A DNA stretch of 64,000 nt, taken from positions 30,332,001-30,396,000 of the forward strand of contig NC_092341.1 of NCBI RefSeq assembly GCF_046630445.1. The letters run 5' to 3'. Shown here piece by piece: positions 11,787-23,981 of this stretch; the stretch's first letter is position 1; every line of letters starts with the position of its first letter. The position numbers were made by a program, and so were the translations under genes. The notes below the pieces were generated by a model that had not been told where the DNA came from, searched no databases, and saw only the letters and a program-made list of their open reading frames with translations. Source of the stretch: Rutidosis leptorrhynchoides (taxonomy: Eukaryota > Streptophyta > Magnoliopsida > Asterales > Asteraceae).

Positions 11787-12828
11787 GTTTGGCCATTGTA
11801 ACTAAAATTATTTAACTTTAATTTGGAGAGTAAACTTGTAAGTCAATCCGCTTGCTTTCACGAATTTCTAGGGCCAGTTTTTTCAACGAAAACCTTGTAA
11901 AATCCAACCTTTTCAGAGGCCAATCCTGTATTGTAAGCTTCAAAATCTTGAGAAAAGGAAATTTCGATTCGATCATCTCAAGAAACGCAACGTCTATGAT
12001 GACACCACGTAATGATAATTCAGTCACGTTTGTTAACGATTGCATGTTGAAACTTATAAATTTATGTTGAAATCCGTTATAGTAAGTAAACAAGCGAAGA
12101 CCAGGGACATCATCAACTATCAAAATATCATCATGATCTGTCGAGTATATCTCGAGTTCTTGAAGATAACGAAGATTTCTAACCTTGTAAGTCTTCAAAA
12201 AGCAATATGAAAGTGTTATTTTCTCAAGTAATAAACAAGTAGTGATTAATCTATCAAGTACCTCTTTACTTATCTTCACACAATCCAACTCGAGTATTCT
12301 TAGAGATACACAGTTGATCACAGGATTGGGACTCATTGAAGCATATGACAACCAAATAGTAGAAGAAGAAGAATGATATCTTAATAACAATGTACGTAAG
12401 TTTTCACCAGATAATATCCCATCCGGAAACATAAATAACCTACCACACAGTTGAGTTACATAGCATATTTGGAGCGAAAGCTGTTTGAGACAACTTTGGG
12501 CAGCTACAGTTCGAATCCATTTTTTAGCAAGAGAAGCCGCCTTGATATGTAGTTTCAGATCAAAACTTTCAATTGGTGTGTTGTCTTTGACATAATTAGA
12601 AATGGTGCGATTCATAAACATCATGTATTCACTTTGTTTTAGTTTATTAGAAAACTGCGAGGGTTTATGAAACCTGAGATGAGGGGTGGCAGACCAAGCG
12701 TATAACCACGACTTGGACAACACACATGTGCGAGCGGCATCTTTTACCGGCAACAACGATTGTATGAGGGGAATCAGATCGACCGGGACATCGTCCAATT
12801 GCGATATTTTCTGCAATTTCTTCTCCAT
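11787..12828 (-). pseudogene. Host F-box/LRR gene, N-terminal part (336 residues)
   Basis: The ATG is at 12828. An F-box lies at residues about 12-50 (LIPLIQSLLPVKDAART, then LSKSWLYAWSATP), followed by leucine-rich repeats (residues about 110-325, for example LRILELDCVKISKEVLDRL). The F-box would bind SKP1 in an SCF ubiquitin ligase and the LRRs the target. The open frame stops at 11818 after QVYSPN. A shift of frame there lets the sequence continue as LNNFSYNGQTIPRLLF into the other half beyond the Copia insertion. About five extra bases (near 11817-11821) therefore seem to have broken the gene independently of the insertion. An intron is the alternative, but the gap is too short for a normal one. 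This is a disrupted host gene. Confidence 0.82.
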
Positions 12829-13349
12829 ACGGCAAAAATTAAAGCGAAATTATATTAGGTGTACCAAACCCTGATTTTCCCTGTTTTAAGTAATTGATCT
12901 TTTGGAGGGGTTATCGCTAATGAGGGACCATAATAAACTTTATACGTTTAATAACTGATATATGTGGGCTATCAGCCCACTTTATTTAAATTTTATTTTT
13001 TATAAGAAAAGGCCCAACTTGTTAGCTGCTTTCACTCTAATTTAGTCAAAGATTATGCATTATAGTTGTATTTTGGATTGGACGTTTGACTACTTTTTGA
13101 GCCAATATCTTAAAGTATTGCTCTCGTGGTAATGTAAGAGTTACAGTTGAATCGAGTTAGTGGTCGGGTTCTAGGGATTTTTCTAGATTCAGGTTATGTA
13201 TTTGAGTTCATCTTTCTTTTGTGATCCCGTGCAAAAAGAATGGTAGGACGTTAGCGAATACAAAAGTTTTGAAACAACCTTGGGGAAATGTTAGTTGCGC
13301 TTTGTTTACCATTTTTTTCGAGAGACAAAATTTTATTAGAGGTTCGTTT
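12829..13349. other. Upstream region of the F-box/LRR gene
   Basis: Non-coding host sequence between the F-box ATG and the 5' LTR of the next Copia element. The promoter of the minus-strand gene should lie here. I see AT-rich stretches (12985-13005) but no TATA box I would commit to. CGTTT at 13345-13349 is the target-site duplication of the Copia element that follows. Confidence 0.5.
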
Positions 13350-13742
13350 TGTTGGTTTATTTTGGCTAGTAGAAGATATGTTTATCCCACATTGGTGGGA
13401 GGAAGATGTGAGGGGTGAGTGACTTGGTTATATAAGAGGGCTAAGTCTTCATTCCAAATCGCACCAATCAATACACTTTAAGTATTTGATTATTTCTTTC
13501 TTTCTTACCCTTGTTTGAGAGTTGTATTAGTTAAATATTTTGGAGAGTGTAGTTGGCTTAAGAGAGTCGTCTATATCATTGTAACAATTTGTGATATAGT
13601 GTATTTCTCTCTTTGGGGGCCGGTGGTTTTTCTCCTGTTTTGGAGTTTCCACGTTAAATCTTGTGTTGTGTATTGTTCTTATTTCTTTACTATTATTGTT
13701 GGGCTGGGTGGTGGGAATTAGTGAGACCGTAATTTCCCAACA
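13350..13742 (+). repeat. 5' LTR of the gag-only Copia element
   Basis: 393 bp, TGTTGGTTTA...TTTCCCAACA, with perfect 6-bp inverted ends TGTTGG/CCAACA. The partner is 28399-28792. Confidence 0.95.
13384..13435 (+). promoter_or_regulatory. LTR promoter with USE-like box and TATA
   Basis: ATCCCACATTG (13384-13394) matches the plant snRNA upstream element RTCCCACATCG at all but one position. TATATAA (13429-13435) follows after 34 bases, close to the four-helical-turn spacing known for Pol II snRNA genes. The same arrangement is in the 3' LTR (USE-like box at 28433-28443). The box also forms a short hairpin CCCAC...GTGGG. Confidence 0.5.
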
Positions 13743-14025
13743 ACTGGTATCAGAGCGTCAGGTTTGACGGGGGTCTCGGTTATAGGAGTCGGAGTATGCT
13801 CTGTGGTTGCCACGGGAGTGGATCGTCCACATCAGAAACGAGTTCTATTGATCGTATAGAGTATCTGGTTAGACAATATTTTTTTTGATTCGTAGTAATA
13901 GTTGGATTTGTTAGTGGCGAGTTGTGGATTTCTGATTTAAAGGGTCCTGGCTACCTGCTACATCTTTTGGCTATTCGAAACGTGAGCAAAATCAGAGAAA
14001 GTGTTGTTTATAGGATACGGATACG
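13743..14025 (+). promoter_or_regulatory. Primer-binding site and leader of the gag-only Copia element
   Basis: TGGTATCAGAGC at 13745-13756, two bases after the LTR, is the Met-tRNA primer site. The rest is an untranslated leader up to the gag ATG at 14026. Nothing else is recognised. Confidence 0.85.
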
Positions 14026-14337
14026 ATGTCGAAGTTCAGTCCAATGAGGTTTGATGTAGAAAAATTTGATGGGAGGATCAATTTTGGCTTATGGCAGGTT
14101 CAAGTCAAGGATGTGTTGATTCAATCCGGTTTACACAAGGCGTTGAAAGGTAAACCCACATTTGTTTCTGGCAGTGATTCTAGCAGTAAGTTCGATGAAG
14201 AAGAATGGGATGATATGGATTTGAGGGCAGCAAGTGCGATTCGTTTGTGTCTTGCAAAGAACGTGCTTGCAAATGTGCACGGGTTATCAACGGCAAATGA
14301 GCTTTGGGTTAAACTAGAGCAGTTGTACCAGGGCAAG
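14026..14337 (+). pseudogene. Copia gag, first part (before the Gypsy insertion)
   Basis: The ATG is at 14026. The protein begins MSKFSPMRFDVEKFDGRINF, followed by WQVQVKDVLIQSGLHKALKG, the typical N-terminus of Tork/TNT1-type Copia gag (UBN2 region). It runs straight into the Gypsy insertion at 14338. The target duplication GCAAG is 14333-14337 and gag sequence resumes at 27444. Confidence 0.9.
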
Positions 14338-17300
14338 TGAAATGTCCCGTTCTTATTGATTAAAAACGTTCCATATTAATTGATTTCGTTGCGAGGTTTT
14401 GACCTCTATATGAGACGTTTTTCAAAGACTGCATTCATTTTAAAACAAACCATAACCTTTATTTCATCAATAAAGGTTTTAAAAAGCTTTACGTAGATTA
14501 TCAAATAATGATAATCTAAAATATCCTGTTTACACACGACCATTACATAATGGTTTACAATACAAATATGTTACAACAAAATAAGTTTCTTGAATGCAGT
14601 TTTTACACAATATCATACAAGCATGGACTCCAAATCTCGTCCTGATTTAAGTATGCGACAGCGGAAGCTCTTAATAATCACCTGAGAATAAACATGCTTA
14701 AAACGTCAACAAAAATGTTGGTGAGTTATAGGTTTAACCTATATATATCAAATCATAATAATAGACCACAAGATTTCATATTTCAATACACATCCCATAC
14801 ATAGAGATAAAAATCATTCATATGGTGAACACCTGGTAACCGACATTAACAAGATGCATATATATAAGAATATCCCCATCATTCCGGGACACCCTTCGGA
14901 TATGATATAAATTTCGAAGTACTAAAGCATCTGGTACTTTGGATGGGGTTTGTTAGGCCCAATAGATCTATCTTTAGGATTCGCGTCAATTAGGGTGTCT
15001 GTTCCCTAATTCTTAGATTACCAGACTTAATAAAAAGGGGCATATTCGATTTCGATAATTCAACCATAGAATGTAGTTTCACGTACTTGTGTCTATTTTG
15101 TAAATCATTTATAAAACCTGCATGTATTCTCATCCCAAAAATATTAGATTTTAAAAGTGGGACTATAACTCACTTTCATAGATTTTTACTTCATCGGGAA
15201 GTAAGACCTGACCACTGGTTGATTCACGAACCTATAACAATATATACATATATATCAAAGTATGTTTAAAATATATTTACAACACTTTTAATATATTTTG
15301 ATGTTTTAAGTTTATTAAGTCAGCTGTCCTCGTTAGTAACCTACAACTAGTTGTCCACAGTTAGATGTACAGAAATAAATCGATAAATATTATCTTGAAT
15401 CAATCCACGACCCAGTGTATACGTATCTCAGTATTGATCACAACTCAAACTATATATATTTTGGAATCAACCTCAACCCTGTATAGCTAACTCCAACATT
15501 CACATATAGAGTGTCTATGGTTGTTCCGAAATATATATAGATGTGTCGACATGATAGGTTGAAACATTGTATACGTGTCTATGGTATCTCAAGATTACAT
15601 AATATACAATACAAGTTGATTAAGTTATGGTTGGAATAGATTTGTTACCAATTTTCACGTAGCTAAAATGAGAAAAATTATTCAATCTTGTTTTACCCAT
15701 AACTTCTTCATTTTAAATCCGTTTTGAGTGAATCAAATTGCTATGGTTTCATATTGAACTCTATTTTATGAATCTAAACAGAAAAAGTATAGGTTTATTG
15801 TCGGAAAAATAAGTTACAAGTCATTTTTGTAAAGGTAGTCATTTCAGTCGAAAGAACGACGTCTAGATGACCATTTTAGAAAACAAACTTCCACTTTGAG
15901 TTTAACCATAATTTTTGGATATAGTTTCATGTTCATAATAAAAATCATTTTCTCAGAATAACAACTTTTAAATCAAAGTTTATCATAGTTTTTAATTAAC
16001 TAACCCAAAACAGCCCGCGGTGTTACTGCGACGGCGTAAATCCGGTTTTACGGTGTTTTTCGTGTTTCCAGGTTTTAAATCATTAAGTTAGCATATCATA
16101 TAGATATAGAACATGTGTGTAGTTAATTTTAAAAGTCAAGTTAGAAGGATTAACTTTTGTTTACGAACAAGTTTAGAATTAACTAAACTATGTTCTAGTG
16201 ATTACGAGTTTAAACCTTCGAATAAGATAGTTTTATATATATGAATTGAATGATGTTATGAACATCATTACTACCTCAAGTTTAGTAGGTAAACCTACTG
16301 GAAGTTACAAGAAATGATCTAGCTTCAAAGGATCTTGGATGGCTTGAAAGTTCTTGAAGTAGGATCATGACACAAAAACAAGTTCAAGTAAGATTTTTAC
16401 TCGAATTAAGATAGTTTATAGTTATAGAAATTGAATCAAAGTTTGAATATGAATATTACCTTGAATAAGAAAGATAACCTACTGTATATAACAAAGGTTT
16501 CTTGATCTTAGATGATTACTTGGAATGGATTAGAAAGCTTGGAAGTAAATTAGTAAACTTGAAGGGATTTTTGAAGTGTTCTTGAAGTGTTCTTCCTATG
16601 ATGATTATAGCTTGATTCTTGAAGTGATTTTTAATGAAGATGATGATTAACTACTGGAAAAATACGTTCATAATAGTGTGTGTATGTGTTGAGAGAGAAT
16701 TAGAAAGAGAATTGGAAGTGAAATGGAGTGAATGATGAGTGGTAATTGGTGAGTGGTGAGTGGGGTTAAAAGGAGTTCTAGTTAGTTGACTAGCTCATGG
16801 TAGAAGTTAAAATTGATTAGTCATACATGACATAATCAAGAGTGGAATTCCATGCTAGTTCCTATTGGTATATACTCATAGTAAGTACATTTTGAAGCTG
16901 TGTATAATACGGGTAAGAATACGACTAGAATTTTTGATGAAAGAAAAGAATGGAAAAGTAATTGTAACTATTTTCGTTAAGTATGAGTGTTTTGATATAT
17001 GTCTTGAAGTCTTCTAAAAGTATTTTAATACATCTAAATACACTACATGTATATACATTTTAACTGAGTCGTTAAGTCATCGTTAGTCGTTACATGTAAG
17101 TGTTGTTTTGAAACCTTTAAGTTAACGATCTCAATTAATGTTGTTAACCCATTGTTTATTATATCTAATGAGATGTTAAATTATTATATTATCATGATAT
17201 TATGATATATTAATATATCTTAATATGATATATATACATTTAAATGTCGTTACAACGATAATCGTTACATATATGTCTCGTTACGAAATCCTTAAGTTAG

Positions 17301-17592
17301 TAGTCTTGTTTATATGTATATAACTCATTGTTAATATACTTATGGAGATACTTACTTATCATAATCTCATGTTAACTATATGTATATCCATATATATATC
17401 GTCATGTCATTTTTACAAGTTTTAACGTTCGTGAATCGCCGGTCAACTTGGGTGGTCAATTGTCTATATGAAACATATTTCAATTAATCAAGTCTTAACA
17501 AGTTTGATTGCTTAACATGTTGGAAACATTTAATCATGTAAATATCAATCTCAATTAATATATATAAACATGGAAAAGTTCGGGTCACTACA
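14338..17592 (-). repeat. 3' LTR of the cargo-carrying Gypsy element (copy 1)
   Basis: 3,255 bp. On the minus strand it begins TGTAGTGACCCG (17592) and ends CGGGACATTTCA (14338). It is about 99% identical by eye to 24191-27443. Short frames inside it recur in every copy of this LTR only because the LTR recurs. Confidence 0.95.
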
Positions 17593-17607
17593 GTACCTAC
17601 CCGTTAA
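17593..17607 (-). promoter_or_regulatory. 3' polypurine tract, copy 1
   Basis: On the minus strand TTAACGGGTAGGTAC lies directly before the LTR. The same 15-mer recurs inside the element at 22341-22355. Confidence 0.8.
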
Positions 17608-17627
17608 ATAAATTTCGTCCTGAAATT

Positions 17628-20600
17628 TTAAGCTGTTGAAGGTGTTGACGAATCTTCTGGAAATAGATGCGGGTATTTCTTCTTCATCTGATCTTCACGC
17701 TCCCAGGTGAACTCGGGTCCTCTACGAGCATTCCATCGAACCTTAACAATTGGTATCTTGTTTTGCTTAAGTCTTTTAACCTCACGATCCATTATTTCCA
17801 CGGGTTCTTCGATGAATTGGAGTTTTTTGTTGATTTGGATTTCATCTAACGGAATAGTGAGATCTTCTTTAGCAAAATATTTCTTCAAATTCGAGACGTG
17901 GAAAGTGTTATGTACAGCCGCGAGTTGTTGAGGTAACTCAAGTCGGTAAGCTACTGGTCCGACACGATCAATAATCTTGAATGGTCCAATATACCTTGGA
18001 TTTAATTTCCCTCGTTTACCAAATCGAACAACGCCTTTCCAAGGTGCAACTTTAAGCATGACCATCTCTCCAATTTCAAATTCTATATCTTTTCTTTTAA
18101 TGTCAGCGTAGCTCTTTTGTCGACTTTGGGCGGTTTTCAACCGTTGTTGAATTTGGATGATCTTCTCGGTAGTTTCTTGTATAATCTCCGGACCCGTAAT
18201 CTGTCTATCCCCTACTTCACTCCAACAAATCGGAGACCTGCACTTTCTACCATAAAGTGCTTCAAACGGCGCCATCTCAATGCTTGAATGGTAGTTGTTG
18301 TTGTAGGAAAATTCTGCTAATGGTAGATGTCTATCCCAACTGTTTCTGAAATCAATAACACATGCTCGTAGCATGTCTTCAAGCGTTTGTATCGTCCTTT
18401 CGCTCTGCCCATCAGTTTGTGGATGATAGGCAGTACTCATGTCTAGACGAGTTCCTAATACTTGCTGTAATGTCTGCCAGAATCTTGAAATAAATCTGCC
18501 ATCCCTATCAGAGATAATAGAGATTGGTATTCCATGTCTGGAGACGACTTCCTTCAAATACAGTCGTGCTAACTTCTCCATCTTGTCATCTTCTCTTATT
18601 GGCAGGAAATGTGCTGATTTGGTGAGACGATCAACTATTACCCAAATAGTATCAAAACCACTTGCAGTCCTTGGCAATTTAGTGATGAAATCCATGGTAA
18701 TGTTTTCCCATTTCCATTCCGGGATTTCGGGTTGTTGAAGTAGACCTGATGGTTTCTGATGCTCAGCTTTGACCTTAGAACACGTCAAACATTCTCCTAC
18801 GCATTTAGCAACATCGGCTTTCATACCCGGCCACCAAAAATGTTTCTTGAGATCCTTGTACATCTTCCCCGTTCCAGGATGTATTGAGTATCTGGTTTTA
18901 TGAGCTTCTCTAAGTACCATTTCTCTCATATCTCCAAATTTTGGTACCCAAATCCTTTCAGCCCTATACCGGGTTCCGTCTTCCAGAATATTAAGATGCT
19001 TCTCCGATCCTTTGGGTATTTCATCCTTTAAATTTCCCTCTTTTAAAACTCCTTGTTGCGCCTCCTTTATTTGAGTAGTAAGGTTATTATGAATCATTAT
19101 ATTCATAGATTTTACTCGAATGGGTTCTCTGTCCTTCCTGCTCAAGGCATCGGCTACCACATTTGCCTTCCCCGGGTGGTAACGAATCTCAAAGTCGTAA
19201 TCATTCAATAATTCAATCCACCTACGCTGCCTCATATTCAGTTATTTCTGATTAAATATGTGTTGAAGACTTTTGTGGTCGGTATATATAATACTTTTGA
19301 CCCCATATAAGTAGTGCCTCCAAGTCTTTAATGCAAAAAAAACCGCGCCTAATTCCAAATCATGCGTCGTATAATTTTGTTCGTGAATCTTCAATTGTCT
19401 AGACGCATAAGCAATCACCTTCGTTCGTTGCATTAATACACAACCGAGACCTTGCTTTGATGCGTCACAATAAATCACAAAATCATCATTCCCTTCAGGC
19501 AATGACAATATAGGTGCCGTAGTTAGCTTTTTCTTCAACAACTGAAACGCTTTCTCTTGTTTATCATTCCATTCAAATTTCTTCCCTTTATGCGTTAATG
19601 CAGTCAAGGGTTTTGCTATTCTGGAAAAGTCTTGGATGAACCTTCTGTAGTAACCAGCTAGTCCTAAAAACTGGGTTATGTGTTTCGGAGTTTTCGGAGT
19701 TTCCCACTTTTCAACAGTTTCTATCTTTGCCGGATCCACCTTAATACCTTCTTTGTTCACTATGTGACCGAGGAATTGAACTTCTTCCAACCAAAATGCA
19801 CACTTTGAAAACTTAGCGTACAATTCTTCCTTCCTCAATACTTCTAACACCTTTCTCAAATGTTCACCGTGTTCTTGGTCATTCTTTGAGTAAATAAGTA
19901 TGTCATCAATGAAAACAATGACAAACTTGTCAAGGTATGGTCCACACACTCGGTTCATAAGGTCCATGAACACAGCTGGTGCATTAGTTAAACCAAACGA
20001 CATGACCATAAACTTGTAATGACTGTAACGTGTTCTGAAAGCAGTCTTTGGAATATCATCTTCTTTCACCCGCATTTGATGATACCCGGAACGTAAGTCA
20101 ATCTTTGAATAAACAGACGAGCCTTGTAGTTGATCAAATAAGTCGTCGATTCTTGGTAGTGGGTAGCGGTTCTTGATGGTAAGTTTGTTCAACTCTCGGT
20201 AGTCGATACACAACCTGAATGTACCATCTTTCTTCTTGACAAACAAAACAGGAGCTCCCCACGGTGATGTGCTTGGTCGAATGAAACCACGCTCTAAAAG
20301 TTCTTGTAATTAGCTTTGCAGTTCTTTCATCTCGCTGGGTGCGAGTCTGTAAGGAGCACGAGCTATTGGTGCAGCTCCTGGTACAAGATCTATTTGAAAT
20401 TCAACGGATCGCTGTGGGGGTAATCCTGGTAATTCTTTCGGAAATACATCGGGAAATTCTTTTGCAATGGGAACATCATTGATGCTCTTTTCTTCAGTTT
20501 GTACTTTCTCGACGTGTGCTAGAACAGCATAGCAACCTTTTCTTATTAGTTTTTGTGCCTTCAAATTACTAATAATATGTAGCTTCGTGTTGCCCTTTTC

Positions 20601-22238
20601 TCCGTACACCATTAAGGGTTTTCCTTTTTATCGTATAATGCGAATTGCATTTTTGTAACAAACAATCTCTGCTTTCACTTCTTTTAACCAGTCCATACCG
20701 ATTATCACATCAAAACTCCCTAACTCTACTGGTATCAAATCAATCTTAAATGTTTTGCTAACCAGTTTAATTTCTCGATTCCGACATATATTATCTGCTG
20801 AAATTAATTTACCATTTGCTAATTCGAGTAAAAATTTACTATCCAAAGGCGTCAATGGACAACTTAATTTAGCACAAAAATCTCTACTCATATAGCTTCT
20901 ATCCACACCCGAATCAAATAAAACGTAAGCAGATTTATTGTCAATAAGAAACGTACCCGTAACAAGCTCCAGGTCTTCCTGTGCCTCTGCCGCATTAATA
21001 TTGAAAACTCTTCTGCGGCCTTGTCCATTCGTGTTCTCCTGGTTCGGGCAATTTCTAATAATGTGGCCCGGTTTTCCACATTTATAACAAACTACATTGG
21101 CATAACTTGCTCTGACACTACTTGCTCCGCCATTACTCGTTCTGACACCATTTGTTCCTTTCGTTCTATTAATCCCTGGTCCGTAGACCTCACACTTCGC
21201 CGCGCTATGACCATTTCTTTTACACTTGTTGCAAAATTTGGTGCAGAACCCCGAGTGATACTTTTCACACCTTTGGCATAGCTGCTTCTGATTGTTGTTG
21301 TTGTTGCGGTTATTATTGTTGTTGGGATGATTGTTGTAGTTGCTGTTGTTGTTGTTATTGTTGTTGTTGGGCCGTTTGTTGTAATTGCGATTGATTTTGC
21401 GATTGTTGGGATAATTGTTGCGATTATTGTTGTAATTGCTGTTGTTGTTGTATTGGTGATTCTTATCACCGTTTTCCTCCCACTTTCTTTTGACTTGCTT
21501 CACATTGGCCTCTTCAGCAGTCTGTTCTTTAATTCTTTCTTCAATCTGGTTCACTAGTTTGTGAGCCATTCTACATGCCTGTTGTATGGAGGCGGGCTCG
21601 TGTGAACTTATATCTTCTTGGATTCTTTCCGGTAATCCTTTCACAAACGCGTCGATCTTCTCTTCCTCATCTTCGAATGCTCCCGGACAAAATAGGCACA
21701 ATTCTGTGAATCGTCTTTCGTACGTAGTAATATCAAATCCTTGGGTTCGTAACCCTCTAAGTTCTGTCATGAGCTTATTGACCTCGGTTCTGGGACGGTA
21801 CTTCTCGTTCATTAAGTGCTTGAATGCTGACCACGGTAGTGCGTACGCATCATCTTGTCCCACTTGCTCTAGATAGGTATTCCACCATGTTAACGCAGAA
21901 CCTGTGAAAGTATGCGTAGCGTACTTCACTTTGTCCTCTTCAGTACACTTACTTATGGCAAACACCGATTCGACCTTCTCGGTCCACCGTTTCAATCCGA
22001 TCGGTCCTTCGGTTCCATCAAATTCCAAAGGTTTGCAGGCAGTGAATTCTTTGTAGGTGCATCCTACACGATTTCCTGTACTGCCAGATCCAAGGTTATT
22101 GTTGGTATGTAGCGCAGCCTGTACTGCGGCTATGTTTGAAGCTAGAAAAGTACGGAATTCCTCTTCATTCGTATTCACGGTGTGTCGAGTAGTCGGTGCC
22201 ATTTCCTTCAAAATAGTCAAATGGAACAAGTTAATCAT
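17628..22238 (-). pseudogene. Gypsy gag-pol, copy 1 (broken)
   Basis: Domains in order are: retrotransposon gag; an Asn-rich stretch encoded by GTT/ATT triplets on the plus strand (about 21290-21460); CCHC knuckles ([14 protein letters not shown] and [14 protein letters not shown]); protease (VLFDSG); RT; RNase H ([14 protein letters not shown]); integrase; and a chromodomain-like tail ([12 protein letters not shown]). It is a single gag-pol frame in the intact sister copy at 54346-58977; here about three breaks are present. The likely start is the internal MAPTTRH methionine, 12 codons after the first ATG. Confidence 0.93.
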
Positions 22239-22340
22239 ACAGAATATTAAGAGTAGTTAATAGTATTTCGTAGCATAATATGAACTCATTTATAAAAGCT
22301 TTTTCTTCATATTAGCATTTTATAAGTTTAAATTCGGGTA

Positions 22341-22355
22341 GTACCTACCCGTTAA
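22341..22355 (-). promoter_or_regulatory. Internal copy of the polypurine-tract motif, copy 1
   Basis: The 15-mer TTAACGGGTAGGTAC (minus strand) is identical to the tract beside the 3' LTR. It lies between the F-box ORF and gag and forms a hairpin with the adjoining CTACCCG. It could act as a central polypurine tract or mark an old recombination joint. Confidence 0.5.
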
Positions 22356-22594
22356 GTTCATACTTAGTAGCTAATATACAATTCAACTACTACAATTCTA
22401 TATGAAAAACTGATTGTAATAATATTTCGCGTTCAAACTTTTATACAATATTTTACAAACTTACAATACCGCTTATTTTACATAAAGCATGAAATATAGC
22501 ACACAATAACTTTGATACAAGATAGTTGTGAAGATAATTCTAGCTAGTACACAAGTCATTCAGCAAAGGCAATAAAGACACGTAATTCATACGT

Positions 22595-23227
22595 CTAGAA
22601 ACAAGTCATGCATTCTGGTTTTACTAGGACTACTTCCCATCCTTGGTCTTGTGGAACATAACCATTATGGCCGTTGATAAGACAGCGTGTTGTAACGTCG
22701 TCAAAGGGACGAGGGTTATGTAATGACCAACAGTCTCGTAATAACCTAAAAACCTCATTTCTTACCCCAATTATCGACTCCGTCACTTGTGGGAACGTTT
22801 TGTTTAATAGTTGTAGCCCGATGTTCTTGTTCTCACTTTGGTGAGAAGCGAACATTACTAACCCGTAAGCATAACATGCTTCTTTATGTTGCATGTTAGC
22901 CGCTTTTTCTAAATCACGAAGTCCTATATTCGGATATACTGAGTCAAAATAATTTCTTAACCCGTTGCGTAAAATAGCATTTGGGTTCCCCGCAATATAT
23001 GCGTCAAAGTAAACACATCGTAACTTATGGATTTCCCAATGTGATATCCCCCATCTTTCGAACGAAAGCCTTTTATAAACCAAGGCATTCTTGGAACGTT
23101 CTTCGAATGTCTTACAAACTGATCTCGCCCTAAATAATTGTGCCGAGGAATTCTGACCGACTCTAGACAAGATTTCATCAATCATGTCTCCGGGTAGGTC
23201 TCTTAAAATATTGGGTTGTCTATCCAT
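22595..23227 (-). CDS. Retrotransposon-borne F-box protein (At2g35280-like), copy 1
   Basis: 210 residues, ATG at 23227. The F-box is at residues about 6-50 (ILRDLPGDMIDEILSRVGQ, then LFRARSVCKTFEER). A TPR/SEL1-like stretch follows at about 100-145 (GLRDLEKAANMQHKEACYAY, then GLQLLNKTFPQ). This layout and wording match the plant At2g35280-like F-box family, whose members carry the same 'people/gene'-style helix repeat after the F-box. An F-box binds SKP1 in SCF ubiquitin ligases. It lies in the same orientation as gag-pol, between the acidic ORF (139 bp upstream) and gag (about 355 bp downstream). The sister copy at 59283-59966 (227 residues) shares about 96% of residues. I infer capture of a host gene. 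Whether it is translated from genomic RNA or a spliced RNA is unknown. Confidence 0.8.
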   Translation of the reverse strand: MDRQPNILRDLPGDMIDEILSRVGQNSSAQLFRARSVCKTFEERSKNALVYKRLSFERWGISHWEIHKLRCVYFDAYIAGNPNAILRNGLRNYFDSVYPNIGLRDLEKAANMQHKEACYAYGLVMFASHQSENKNIGLQLLNKTFPQVTESIIGVRNEVFRLLRDCWSLHNPRPFDDVTTRCLINGHNGYVPQDQGWEVVLVKPECMTCF

Positions 23228-23366
23228 TTTGTGTTTTTATACTGTAAAATAGACAAGAGTTAGATTCATAAAAAAAAAATACTTATTAATACAAGCAATT
23301 TTTACATATATCATAAAGCATAAGCACACTATATTACATATATTACACCACACGAATACAACTATC

Positions 23367-23981
23367 TTATTCAGACTCGCTCATTTCTTCTTGTTCGGTT
23401 TTGGTTCGTTTTGCCAAGTTTCTAGGGATATATGATGTTCCCCTAATACGAGCCGTCGTTGTCCACATTGGTTTAGAAAAACCTGGTGGTTTAGAGGTTC
23501 CCGGGTCATTGTTACAACTTAAGGACTTCGGGGGTTGACGATACATATAAAGTTCATCGGGGTTGGAATTAGATTTCTCTATTTTTATGCCCTTTCCCTT
23601 ATTATTTTCTTTTGCCTTTTTAAATTCAGTTGGGGTAATTTCTATAACATCATCGGAATTCTCGTCGGAATCCGATTCATCGGAGAATTGGTAATCCTCC
23701 CAATATTTTGCTTCCTTGGCGGAAACACCATTGACCATAATTAACCTTGGTCGGTTGGTTGAGGATTCTCTTTTACTTAACCGTTTTATTATTTCCCCCA
23801 CCGGTTCTATTTCTTCTTCCGGTTCCGATTCTTCTTCCGGTTCCGATTCTTCTTCCGGTTCCGACTCTTCTTCCGGTTCCTCTTCGGGAACTTGTGAATC
23901 AGTCCACGAATCATTCCAATTTACATTTGACTCTTCATTATTATTAGGTGAGTCAATGGAACTTGTTCTAGAGGTAGACAT
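23367..23981 (-). CDS. Acidic-repeat protein of unknown function, copy 1
   Basis: 204 residues, ATG at 23981, first ORF after the 5' LTR. Residues about 30-60 are tandem EESEPE units encoded by an 18-bp DNA repeat (about 23809-23880). A basic-acidic middle follows (EIIKRLSKRESSTNRPR, then FSDESDSDENSDDVIEI) and a basic tail with NLAKRTKTE, which could be a nuclear signal. I do not recognise the family: no enzymatic motif, zinc finger or membrane segment is visible. The sister copy at 60104-60718 has the same length. Composition suggests a disordered nucleic-acid- or histone-binding protein, but that is only inference. Confidence 0.7.
   Translation of the reverse strand: MSTSRTSSIDSPNNNEESNVNWNDSWTDSQVPEEEPEEESEPEEESEPEEESEPEEEIEPVGEIIKRLSKRESSTNRPRLIMVNGVSAKEAKYWEDYQFSDESDSDENSDDVIEITPTEFKKAKENNKGKGIKIEKSNSNPDELYMYRQPPKSLSCNNDPGTSKPPGFSKPMWTTTARIRGTSYIPRNLAKRTKTEQEEMSESE

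Noticed and set aside
13745-13756. tRNA-Met-like matches at several primer sites
   Set aside because: Only the 12-13 bases complementary to the tRNA 3' end are present next to LTRs. No tRNA gene is seen.
15087-15269. A 60-87-residue frame beginning MCLFCKSFIKPACILIP, seen again at 24940, 51805 and 61675
   Set aside because: It lies inside the LTR of the same Gypsy family each time and recurs only because the LTR does. It is antisense to the element's own transcript and has no domain.
21092-21557. Thr/Ile-rich and Val-rich frames overlapping gag, also at 57810-58296
   Set aside because: They are shadows of the Asn-triplet run of gag in other frames.
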